Shown here: piece by piece, positions 57,143 to 64,000 of the stretch
Position numbering within the stretch: position 1 is the stretch's first letter
Layout: every line of letters begins with the position of its first letter
Program-made: the position numbers and the translations under genes
NCBI RefSeq assembly: GCF_900184995.1
Contig: NZ_LT860099.1
Location: forward strand, 1,393,931 to 1,457,930
Source of the DNA: Konateibacter massiliensis
Lineage (GTDB): Bacteria > Bacillota > Clostridia > Lachnospirales > Lachnospiraceae
DNA length: 64,000 bases
Direction of reading: 5' to 3'
Notes under the pieces: generated by a model
Databases searched by the model: none
What the model saw: the letters and a program-made list of their open reading frames with translations, nothing else
Told to the model about the DNA's origin: nothing

Positions 57143-57887
57143 GCTCAATTCTCCTTTTTAGACCTATATAAAATCCCACAGACAGCATCAACGTGAAAAT
57201 TAAAAAAATAATACTTTTTCTTGCAATATTTAAAAGACCGACTTCTTGTATTTCCGATAGATTGGAAGACATAAGCCCTAAAAAAAACAAACCGTTTTCT
57301 CCGGTATTAAAGGTCAATGCACTGAATAAATAATTTCCTAAAAAAGGAATTGTATAAACAATCAACTTATCCGGCACAAAAGCGGAAAAAAATAATCCAA
57401 GGGTAGTCAGAAAAACACTTCCTAAGCTAAAAGGAAGTATAATATAAATCAAACTCCCTATACCCCCTTGATAGCCGCTAATCGTTATTCCATCACCTGC
57501 AACATACATGGGTATAAACTGTGATAAAATCAATGAGAACATCAAAATTCCAGTCATTACAGTTAAAAAAACTCCGATTCCATTGACAAACACCTTTGTA
57601 AATGCATACTTTTTTAACGAAGCTCTTGTTCCTATAAAGTGATAATAATTATTTTGGCAATCGTCACAGAAACTTCCCGAATAGATAAAAGCAACTGCCA
57701 GAAGAATTAAGGACTTAAAACGGTCAAAATTTACCATTTGCTCTACAACCGATAATACGGAATATACTCCATAACGATTGTTTATTATGTCTCTCCACGA
57801 ACCAATAGGATATAAGCAGCAAGCAACTAGCACAAGACAAATCCAGACCCATATATGCCCTGAGCCAAAGCAACGCATCAGCTCCAT
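57126..57887 (-). CDS. ABC-2-type permease subunit, 253 residues
   Basis: This 253-residue membrane protein has six spans, with the first at IWVWICLVLVACCLY and later FLTVMTGILMFSLILSQFI and PFSLGSVFLTTLGLFFSAFV. Such subunits are found in ABC-2 exporters of peptides and antibiotics. The ATG at 57887 follows AAAGGAGG by ten bases; an earlier ATG at 57911 lies before that site and is less likely. The stop of the lipoprotein gene is one base before 57911, so the genes are packed together. Confidence 0.82.
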   Translation of the reverse strand: MELMRCFGSGHIWVWICLVLVACCLYPIGSWRDIINNRYGVYSVLSVVEQMVNFDRFKSLILLAVAFIYSGSFCDDCQNNYYHFIGTRASLKKYAFTKVFVNGIGVFLTVMTGILMFSLILSQFIPMYVAGDGITISGYQGGIGSLIYIILPFSLGSVFLTTLGLFFSAFVPDKLIVYTIPFLGNYLFSALTFNTGENGLFFLGLMSSNLSEIQEVGLLNIARKSIIFLIFTLMLSVGFYIGLKRRIEHENYK

Positions 57888-57912
57888 TTGAAATGTCCCT
57901 CCTTTTTTCATC

Positions 57913-59007
57913 TTAACTTAACACCTCACCTGTAACTGCATTGATTATCGTATACTCAACAACTGCTGTGCTATCATCTTCTGCCGTTTCTAAAGCATCT
58001 TCACCAATCACAGTTTGAAATTTCCATGCCGGCATGAGTATTATCGTTTCGTCTTTTGCAACAACAGGAATATAGATATATTCAACATGATTGATGCAGG
58101 TTGATGTCGTAATAAAACGATTTTCATACATTTGAATTACTTTTTCCAACGCTTCTGCCATAGTTATAACTGTTACGTTTTCCCGCTCTACTTCTTCGCC
58201 TATTAAGGCAGCTACATTCATATAAATAAGTCCGTTTTTATTCAGAATGCTCCAAGCATATCCAAAATCATTTTCTTCTACTTTTCCGTCTGTTGAATAA
58301 GAAATATTATAAATCGGAACTTCATCCAAGCTTGACTGATTAATAAGTACATACGCTTCTTGTTCTTCTTCCCAATCTCTAAACCGTCCATTTGGCAAAG
58401 AACCCATTTTTCTTAATTCTTCATATGTTTCGTCCGGAAGCAAAACCTGTTCTAATTGATTTAGTCCGTCCTTATCAAGAGCATAATATTCTGTCAACAC
58501 CATAGAAATACCCAACTTATCCATGTAAGCATCATTTATCTCTTTCACATATTCCAACTCCAGTGATAATAAATCTTCTTTTGGAAAATAGTCTCTTAAA
58601 TCATTTCGTACAACCCCCGGAGCTATAGCATTATCCCTATTCACCAAAAATAAATAATTTTCATAATCCGGCAAATATACATATGTGAACGTATTATCAT
58701 TTTTTCTAAGTTCGAATTTATCATTATAAATACTAAATCCGGAATTATTTGTCCACATACGTTTTTGTACATTATTATCTGGAAAAAATGCACTCTGTAC
58801 CAATTCCTCCGTAAATCTTTTTCTTTCTACTGTAATCTGACTATACTCCTCTACCTTTTTTTCATAATTCACATCTACCGACAAATAGTCATTGATTTCT
58901 TTCTGCACTTGTTGTACTTCTTCTGATTTCGCCGTAGAATTATTGCAGCCAGATAGTAGAATAGTTCCGCAGCATAGTAAACACATATAGATTTTTATTT
59001 TATCCAT
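57913..59007 (-). CDS. Cell-surface lipoprotein of the accessory cluster
   Basis: This 364-residue lipoprotein has a signal peptide ending in LLSGCNNS (lipobox Cys21). The mature protein is acidic and has no named domain. It has YIPVVAKDETIILMPAWKFQ and a C-terminal VVEYTIINAVTGEVLS, which resemble PepSY-type or protease-inhibitor-like beta folds. It looks like proteins annotated as DUF6034 near bacteriocin-like ABC operons, but I am not sure. It lies after the small secreted-protein gene, across a large hairpin, and directly before the permeases, so it is a good candidate for an immunity or maturation factor. Confidence 0.8.
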   Translation of the reverse strand: MDKIKIYMCLLCCGTILLSGCNNSTAKSEEVQQVQKEINDYLSVDVNYEKKVEEYSQITVERKRFTEELVQSAFFPDNNVQKRMWTNNSGFSIYNDKFELRKNDNTFTYVYLPDYENYLFLVNRDNAIAPGVVRNDLRDYFPKEDLLSLELEYVKEINDAYMDKLGISMVLTEYYALDKDGLNQLEQVLLPDETYEELRKMGSLPNGRFRDWEEEQEAYVLINQSSLDEVPIYNISYSTDGKVEENDFGYAWSILNKNGLIYMNVAALIGEEVERENVTVITMAEALEKVIQMYENRFITTSTCINHVEYIYIPVVAKDETIILMPAWKFQTVIGEDALETAEDDSTAVVEYTIINAVTGEVLS

Positions 59008-59050
59008 ATTTACCTACCCTCTCCCCAAAAACATTTCTTCTCATGCCATA

Positions 59051-59101
59051 CTATAAGTTCTAGTACTAAATGATATACTTCCATTTAGTACTAGATTATA
59101 G
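59051..59101 (-). other. Long hairpin between secreted-protein and lipoprotein genes
   Basis: TCTAGTACTAAATG (59059-59072) pairs with CATTTAGTACTAGA (59082-59095) as a perfect 14-bp stem, extended by CTATAA/TTATAG. No T-run follows on the minus strand. It may stabilise the upstream mRNA or limit read-through, as hairpins after bacteriocin structural genes do. Confidence 0.65.
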
Positions 59102-59145
59102 CATATCTTTAATACATAATAATTTATTCTATTTCTGAATATGGA

Positions 59146-59517
59146 TTATGGAGTGGTCCAAACTCCATTCGCATATACTCCCGTTGCATTAGGAGATCCC
59201 TTTAAATAAAGATATCCTTCGTAAAAAGTAGTAAACCTACACGATTTGCTTGTACCAAGTGTTTTAACACCTGTTATCGCTGAATAGTCAGTAGCCACAA
59301 GAGTCATATTAATATTCTTTGTGCTAGATAAGTTTGATTCTTGAGCAACAACAGTTACCGTCGGAATAAGATTGTTCTTATATCCTTTAGCACTGTATTG
59401 CGCATTACTTGAATAAGAAAAATTAAAATTAAATGTGGCTTCTGCATAGCTGGTAATTCCTATTGCTCCTGTCATTAACATCGCCGCTATTACACTAACT
59501 ATTATTTTTTGTTTCAT
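59146..59517 (-). CDS. Small secreted protein, DUF2712-like
   Basis: This 123-residue protein has a clear Sec signal peptide (IVSVIAAMLMTGAIGITSYA, cleavage near 25). The mature part of about 98 residues is rich in N, S, T and Y, has one cysteine, and looks beta-stranded. It resembles the DUF2712 group of small secreted proteins next to ABC transporters: an N-terminal aromatic strand (FNFNFSYSS), a middle lacking charge, and an end like YLYLKGSPNATGVYANGVW. The likeness is by pattern only. AGGAGGG precedes the ATG. It is first in the cluster, before the lipoprotein, permeases and ATPase. Confidence 0.75.
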   Translation of the reverse strand: MKQKIIVSVIAAMLMTGAIGITSYAEATFNFNFSYSSNAQYSAKGYKNNLIPTVTVVAQESNLSSTKNINMTLVATDYSAITGVKTLGTSKSCRFTTFYEGYLYLKGSPNATGVYANGVWTTP

Positions 59518-60101
59518 AACTCACCCTCCTAAATTTTGTAATGTTTTTTCTTCTAACACTTTTTAAATTGTTCCGACCATAATTAATTTTATATCTTCAT
59601 TGGTATCACCTCCCTTTATATAGCAAAACAAATTGGCTTACTCAATTATTTTTAGAAATTGATCTATACGATTCCTATATTCCATATATAAAATAAAGGC
59701 AATATCATATTTGAATATAACATTTTGTTTTGCTTTTATTTATACATTCCTTTTAATTATCAGTCTTATGTCGCACTATTCGTCTAATATCACTACTACT
59801 AACTAATATCCGCTTTACTTTTTCTATAATATATCAATTGTATGTACTTTTCAATATTTAACACCTGAATGGATGATTTGAGAGCACAAATGGACAATCT
59901 TATTAAAAAAGACAAAAAGAAAGAAAAGAAGGGAAAGAGAAACGAAAAAAATATATCTAAAATTTTATTAATGCTTGTAAATTCAAGAGGCATCTTCAAT
60001 TTCCTCATTCCCAGTAATACTATATGCATACGCATAGAGTTCAATTTCATATCAAATACCGACTACACGCAATACTTCATTAAACCACCATTATTTAAAT
60101 C
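59518..60101. other. AT-rich 584-bp gap upstream of the accessory cluster
   Basis: On the minus strand a perfect ribosome site, AAAGGGAGGTGATA (within 59601-59617), is followed by ATG AAG ATA TAA (59600-59589), a three-codon frame upstream of the secreted-protein gene. The stretch 59620-59860 shows only A/T-rich sequence. A 78-codon plus-strand frame at 59869 lacks a ribosome site. No known RNA family was seen. Regulation of the cluster is probably encoded here. Confidence 0.5.
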
Positions 60102-60653
60102 TTAACACTCCGACTTCAAAATAGAATAATAACTCGTATCACAAATTCCTTGGTTATTCCTATCAGACTGGCGCAATATACCTTCAAAGGTCATTCCGCA
60201 CTTTTTCATTACCGAACCGGAATTTTGATTATTTGTATCGTGCTTTGCTTCAATTCGGTTTGCTCCTACCTGCTCAAACAAAAATGTAATAACTGCCTGC
60301 AATGCTTCGGATGTTATTCCCTGATTCCACCATTTCTTACCGATACAATATCCTATTTGCACCTTGTCAACAGCTTCATTTTGCTCTACAATGCCAATAC
60401 TTCCAATTGGATTATCTGTCTCATTTTTTAATGTAATTGCCCAATTATATGTATTTTGATTATTATATTCTTTTTCCCACACCTCAATCAACTGTTTTGT
60501 TCCCTCAGCCGAACCATGTGACGGCCACGTCAAAAACTTTGTAACTTCATCATCTGATGCCCAATTTCGATACATCCTCTCTGCATCCTCCACGCAAAAT
60601 CTGCGAAGTATCAATCTGTCTGTAGTCAGTTCTACTGTTCCGCAATGTTTCAT
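60102..60653 (-). CDS. GNAT N-acetyltransferase (RimJ/RimL-like)
   Basis: This 183-residue protein is a GNAT-family acetyltransferase of the RimJ/RimL group, which acetylates protein N-termini or small amines. It begins TTDRLILRRFCVEDAERMY as usual. The acetyl-CoA-binding region is QIGYCIGKKWWNQGITSEAL (the Q/RxxGxA position reads NQGITSEA). The C-terminal LFEQVGANRIEAKHDTNNQN and KKCGMTFEGILRQ fit the group. AAAGGAG precedes the ATG. It is downstream of a HAD-phosphatase gene, with 24 bp between. Target unknown. Confidence 0.9.
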   Translation of the reverse strand: MKHCGTVELTTDRLILRRFCVEDAERMYRNWASDDEVTKFLTWPSHGSAEGTKQLIEVWEKEYNNQNTYNWAITLKNETDNPIGSIGIVEQNEAVDKVQIGYCIGKKWWNQGITSEALQAVITFLFEQVGANRIEAKHDTNNQNSGSVMKKCGMTFEGILRQSDRNNQGICDTSYYSILKSEC

Positions 60654-60677
60654 TCTAGCACTCCTTTACAAATTTTA

Positions 60678-61499
60678 TTAAATAGTTACATTATCCCTTA
60701 ACCACTCTGCGACGCCGTCCTCTTCATTACTTCCGATTACTCCGGTGGCAAGTGCTTTCAGCTCGTCAACGGCATTCTCCACAGCATAGCACTCATCTGA
60801 TAGTTCAAACATCGGTATATCATTGATTGCATCTCCAAAAGATACGACCCTTTCACATCCCATTATTTCTTTTAATTTCTTGATTGCCTCCGCTTTTGTT
60901 GCTTTTGCCGGCATAATATCACACCAATATTCGGGGCGGTATAATTCTTGTTGGATTGTACAGCGAAATCGCTCATCCTTTGAAAATATTTCATAAATCG
61001 GAAGCAGTTCCTCTTTCTCTCCTATGCAGGTGAAATAAAACATATCTCCCATATAAAGCTGCGTACTGTTACTTAAAGGACGTAATCTTCTGTCATTTTT
61101 TCGCAAACTCAAATATCTTTTTATCCCGTCATTTTCTCTGCTTGTCAGCCAAGATACCTTTTCCTCGTTGTCAACATAAGCATATACCAGCGGGCTGATA
61201 TCATACTTTTGTAAAACCGTTATGACTTTTTCTGTATCTTCTTTCGAAAATTTAGAGGATAACAAAATCTCATCTGTTGAAGGATTTATAATAAATGCGC
61301 CATTATATGAAACAACCGGTATATTAGCTGATAATCCTTTCGTAACTACGGACGCAGATACAAGAGAGCGAGCAGTGGCATATGTAAACGTCATCCCTTT
61401 TCCTACGAGCTTATTGATGATATCAAGACTTTTTTGGCTAATTCTATCCTGCCTGTTTAACAATGTACCATCTAAATCTGTTACATAAAGTGTTTTCAC
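60678..61499 (-). CDS. Cof-type HAD-IIB phosphatase
   Basis: This 273-residue protein is a Cof/YidA-type HAD phosphatase (cap type IIB) acting on sugar phosphates, flavin phosphates or similar. Motif I is VTDLDGTLLNRQD, motif II lies in TYATARS, and motifs III and IV lie in KATKAEAIKKLKEIMG and SFGDAINDIPMFELSD. The start is a GTG at 61499 with GAGGGGAATAG upstream. It lies 21 bp after the phosphoesterase gene and 24 bp before the GNAT gene, so these three form one unit. The substrate is unknown. Confidence 0.92.
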   Translation of the reverse strand: MKTLYVTDLDGTLLNRQDRISQKSLDIINKLVGKGMTFTYATARSLVSASVVTKGLSANIPVVSYNGAFIINPSTDEILLSSKFSKEDTEKVITVLQKYDISPLVYAYVDNEEKVSWLTSRENDGIKRYLSLRKNDRRLRPLSNSTQLYMGDMFYFTCIGEKEELLPIYEIFSKDERFRCTIQQELYRPEYWCDIMPAKATKAEAIKKLKEIMGCERVVSFGDAINDIPMFELSDECYAVENAVDELKALATGVIGSNEEDGVAEWLRDNVTI

Positions 61500-61520
61500 T
61501 GACTATTCCCCTCTTTCCAT

Positions 61521-62378
61521 TTATTTAATCATTTCCTTCACTGCTTGTGCCCAATACTTCTCCGGAATATTTGGCCAGTTACAGCTTCCATTCTCCTGAG
61601 CGCACCGTGCCATGGCTTTTGCTAAGACGTTGGAATGCGGGATATCCCCATTTTGCAATAAATTTTCAGATACTTTACACCAATAGGGAGCACTCTCACA
61701 CAGCCCAGATTCGTGCAAATCCGATATTACCTTTGCAACATCATAAGGGAGACTGACAAACTCTTCCTTCCATTCGCCGTTTTCAGCATGCAACAATAAA
61801 AATTGTGCTTTTCCTTCACTATACAAAGGAACACCAGCCGCTCCCGGATTCAACACAACCTTCCCTTCCTGTTCAATTTTTGTCTGAATATGAGTATGCC
61901 CGCATAAAATAAGCGACGCTTTCTCTTTCTTCATAACTTCAAAAGTTTTTTCATCATCAGGCAGCAGTTTTTCATTTACTTGATTGGGAGAGCCATGACA
62001 GATCGTCATCAATGGCATACTTTCAATTTGAATTTCTTGCTTATGAGATAATCTTCCAAAAAAACTTATATCTCTTTCTGTCAAATTGTTATATGTATAG
62101 AGTAATGCCCCTGTTGTAGAGTCCTTCTCTTTCCATCCCTTTTTGCCGCCAGCAATATAATCCAGCCAGTAATCTTCTTTATTCCCCTTAACAAAATAAC
62201 ATGCATATTGCGAATTTAGGCTATATATCATTTCCATTGTCCTCTGCGGATACGCCAATTCTCCAACGTAATCTCCCAAAAACAGAAATGTATCGGCACC
62301 TCTTTCCAGCGCATATCCAATACATTTTTCTAAGGCAATATAATTTCCATGTATATCTGACAATACCGCAATAACCAT
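61521..62378 (-). CDS. Metallophosphoesterase
   Basis: This 285-residue protein is a calcineurin-like phosphoesterase of the YfcE/MJ0936-like kind with a C-terminal extension. Metal-binding motifs are visible in order: AVLSDIHGNYIALEK (D, H), LGDYVGEL (D), KGNKED (N in GNKED, where GNHD is usual), ICHGSPNQ (H), and LCGHTHIQ (GHTH). All expected ligands are present. It probably hydrolyses phosphodiesters or phosphomonoesters. GGGGAGAATATGAA precedes the ATG. It heads the three-gene unit with the HAD and GNAT genes. Confidence 0.9.
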   Translation of the reverse strand: MVIAVLSDIHGNYIALEKCIGYALERGADTFLFLGDYVGELAYPQRTMEMIYSLNSQYACYFVKGNKEDYWLDYIAGGKKGWKEKDSTTGALLYTYNNLTERDISFFGRLSHKQEIQIESMPLMTICHGSPNQVNEKLLPDDEKTFEVMKKEKASLILCGHTHIQTKIEQEGKVVLNPGAAGVPLYSEGKAQFLLLHAENGEWKEEFVSLPYDVAKVISDLHESGLCESAPYWCKVSENLLQNGDIPHSNVLAKAMARCAQENGSCNWPNIPEKYWAQAVKEMIK

Positions 62379-62523
62379 TTCATATTCTCCCCGAATTTTT
62401 ATTTATTTTAGTCAATCGCTATGCAAAGTATATCACAAACATCTACGCCCTACAACGTCATATTCTTGCTTATACTCTGTGCTATGTCTTACCTTTAATT
62501 AAGAAATTGTGAGGGCTGCTCAC

Positions 62524-62576
62524 ACTTCGCGCCTGAGCGGGTTACGAAGCAACAACTTCGTCTCCGTGAGGTGCGT
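62524..62576 (+). repeat. GAATGTGC-hairpin repeat, copy E (3' part)
   Basis: It carries CGCGCCTGAGCGGGTTACGA and CTCCGTGAGGTGCGTAT, the middle and end of the repeat. The GAATGTGC hairpin is lost, replaced by GGGCTGCTCACACTTC. Confidence 0.55.
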
Positions 62577-62583
62577 ATAAATA

Positions 62584-62620
62584 AAAAGCGTTCTACCAAT
62601 ACACAGTAGAACGCTTTTCA
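62584..62620 (-). terminator. Terminator of prfA
   Basis: AAAAGCGTTCTAC (62584-62596) pairs with GTAGAACGCTTTT (62606-62618), a perfect 13-bp stem with A and T runs. Confidence 0.92.
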
Positions 62621-62666
62621 TAACTTTAATTATAATTAAAAAATAAATCTAAAATTTTTAACGAAT

Positions 62667-63743
62667 TTACATCTCTTCATTCAGCTTACTCAACCGTGCT
62701 GCCTGATCCGCCGCAATCAAACTGTCAATAACCTCAAACAAATCTCCATCCATCACAGCATCCAATCTGTGAAGTGTCAGCTTGATTCTATGGTCGGTCA
62801 ATCTTCCCTGCGGGAAGTTGTAGGTTCTAATCTTTTCGGAACGGTCTCCTGTTCCTACCTGACTTCTTCTTGACTCTGCCTCGGCATCGTTTCTCTTTTG
62901 AAGCTCTATCTCATACAATCTGGAACGAAGTATCTTTAATGCCTTATCTTTATTTTTAAGCTGTGACTTCTCATCCTGACATGAAATTACGATACCGGAC
63001 GGAATATGGGTCAGACGAACTGCTGAGTCCGTCGTATTAACGGACTGTCCGCCGTTTCCAGAGGAACGGAATACGTCAAATTTACAGTCATTCATATTCA
63101 AATCAAAATCCACTTCCTCGGCTTCCGGCATAATCGCAACCGTAATTGTTGAAGTATGGATACGTCCTCCTGACTCTGTCTCAGGAACACGCTGCACGCG
63201 GTGTACACCGCTTTCGTATTTGAGTTTGGAATAGGCTCCCTGACCGTTAATCATGAAAACCACTTCCTTAAAGCCGCCGATACCGTTCTCATTTAAGCTC
63301 ATCATTTCGGTTTTCCAACGGTTTCTTTCCGCAAATCTGGCATACAGACGATACACCTCTGCCGCAAACAATGCTGCTTCATCTCCACCTGCGCCTGCAC
63401 GGATTTCCACGATAACATTCTTCTCATCATTCGGGTCTTTTGGAAGTAAAAGAATTTTAAGCTCTTGCTCGAGCTCCTCGATACGTGCTTTGGAGTCATT
63501 TAACTCCTCCTTCGCAAGTTCTCTCATCTCCTCATCGCTTTCTTCTTCAAGTATGAGCAAGCTGTCCTCTACGTTCTGCTTTGCAGCCTTGTATTCCTTA
63601 TATGCATCTACAATCGGTGTTAACTCGCTTTGTTCCTTCATCAGCTTGCGAAAACGGTTTTGATCATCCGCCACGCCAGGTTCATTTAATTCGCTCATGA
63701 TTTCCTCAAAGCGGATCAACAAATCTTCTAATCTGTCAAACAT
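62667..63743 (-). CDS. prfA: Peptide chain release factor 1
   Basis: RF1 ends translation at UAA and UAG. The 358-residue protein shows the catalytic GGQ motif ([20 protein letters not shown]) and the stop-codon-reading P-x-T motif in [20 protein letters not shown]. The N-terminal coiled-coil and central domains are of normal length. GGAGG precedes the ATG. It lies 67 bp downstream of prmC on the same strand; PrmC methylates the Gln of the GGQ motif, so the pair belong together. Confidence 0.97.
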   Translation of the reverse strand: MFDRLEDLLIRFEEIMSELNEPGVADDQNRFRKLMKEQSELTPIVDAYKEYKAAKQNVEDSLLILEEESDEEMRELAKEELNDSKARIEELEQELKILLLPKDPNDEKNVIVEIRAGAGGDEAALFAAEVYRLYARFAERNRWKTEMMSLNENGIGGFKEVVFMINGQGAYSKLKYESGVHRVQRVPETESGGRIHTSTITVAIMPEAEEVDFDLNMNDCKFDVFRSSGNGGQSVNTTDSAVRLTHIPSGIVISCQDEKSQLKNKDKALKILRSRLYEIELQKRNDAEAESRRSQVGTGDRSEKIRTYNFPQGRLTDHRIKLTLHRLDAVMDGDLFEVIDSLIAADQAARLSKLNEEM

Positions 63744-63810
63744 TTTATTTCCTCCATCATTATAACATTTATCATCTTCTTTTTATTATCTAGTCATCGC
63801 GGCAGCACAG

Positions 63811-64000
63811 CTATGTATTTCCCACCACAACTCTGTCAAGTCCTGCCAAATCCTTTATAACCGCAACATCTTGAAACCCTACTTCCCGCATAAGAGCCGA
63901 AACCTCTTCTCCCTGGTCGTGACCTATCTCAAAACAGAGAAAACCACCCTGTTTTAGATAGCCTCGCGCTTTTTGAATGATTTCCCGGTAAAAATACAAG
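63811..64000 (-). CDS. prmC: PrmC, release-factor glutamine methyltransferase (3' part)
   Basis: Only the C-terminal 62 or so residues lie in the window; the gene runs off its right edge. They match the end of PrmC/HemK: FYREIIQKARGYLKQGGFLC, then FEIGHDQGEEVSALMREVGF and VAVIKDLAGLDRVV. The catalytic NPPY motif should lie outside the window. Its place before prfA is the order seen in many Clostridia. Confidence 0.9.
   Translation of the reverse strand, partial: LYFYREIIQKARGYLKQGGFLCFEIGHDQGEEVSALMREVGFQDVAVIKDLAGLDRVVVGNT

Larger units (their letters stand above)
62379..62666. other. Non-coding gap with repeat copy E and terminator
   Basis: The first part (62379-62510) is A/T-rich, with no gene or promoter that I can place with confidence. 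The second part holds repeat copy E and the prfA terminator. Confidence 0.5.

Noticed and set aside
59146-59517. Lactococcin 972-type bacteriocin
   Set aside because: The sequence pattern and the gene set (no large seven-span immunity protein) do not fit. A DUF2712-like protein fits better.
59990-60060. A minus-strand stretch reading ELYAYAYSITGNEEIEDAS, like region 2 of ECF sigma factors
   Set aside because: Only about 20 residues before a stop and no start or other sigma motifs. Too short to call a pseudogene.
59869-60105. A 78-codon plus-strand frame rich in Lys
   Set aside because: No ribosome site or promoter; it comes from an A-rich stretch. A remnant is possible but cannot be shown.
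1-64000. tRNA or rRNA genes, CRISPR arrays, transposases, integrases, phage genes
   Set aside because: None seen on reading both strands. No regularly spaced repeats of CRISPR type were found.

Overview
The window reads as the chromosome of a spore-forming, AT-rich, low-GC Gram-positive anaerobe of the Clostridia, most likely Lachnospiraceae. This is an inference from gene content: an alpha/beta-type small acid-soluble spore protein, a SpoVAE-type membrane protein, PPi-type phosphofructokinase, rubrerythrin, hemerythrin, CheX proteins, an ECF-type thiamine transporter behind a TPP riboswitch, strong AGGAGG ribosome sites and many lipoproteins. No rRNA, tRNA, transposase, integrase, prophage or CRISPR array was seen. 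Most genes between 1 and 12.3 kb and between 28 and 64 kb lie on the minus strand.

Region 1 (0-30 kb) is mostly housekeeping: pcrA helicase, a PspA/SPFH membrane-stress pair, YerC, a PHP phosphatase, rubrerythrin, methionine aminopeptidase, an AraC regulator with argS and a HAD phosphatase, riboswitch-controlled thiT, a glycosyltransferase, PAP2 and diacylglycerol-kinase-like lipid enzymes, PPi-phosphofructokinase, a spore protein, an ArsR-type regulator, nudC, an S1-domain protein, spoVAE, carbamate kinase and dapF. Region 2 (29.5-42.6 kb) holds glnA with an ANTAR-domain regulator, nadE, hslO and a methyltransferase in one compact operon, hisC/DUF2156/rbsD, an ABC exporter, and a CheY-CheX plus CheX pair.

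Region 3 (42.7-51.5 kb) is a signalling and transport locus: response regulator, histidine kinase, a 763-residue lipoprotein that joins a beta-propeller-like half to a sugar-type solute-binding half, two sugar-type permeases, a membrane-fusion protein and a MacB/FtsX-like permease, with no ATPase gene. Region 4 (51.6-62.4 kb) is accessory. It has an ATC-hydrolase-like protein, an antiporter, a type I toxin/antisense-RNA locus (53.8-54.1 kb), a WYL regulator with a TfoX-like protein, a five-gene cluster of a small secreted protein, lipoprotein, two permeases and an ATPase (55.6-59.5 kb), then a GNAT enzyme, a HAD phosphatase and a phosphoesterase. The window ends in prfA and the 3' end of prmC.

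The intergenic spaces are rich in structure: at least five copies of one GAATGTGC-hairpin repeat, two palindromic elements with related ends, one about 180-bp folded element flanked by 16-bp direct repeats, a three-unit tandem repeat before the phosphofructokinase gene, and many intrinsic terminators. All calls come from reading the sequence; family names rest on recalled motifs, not on database searches.
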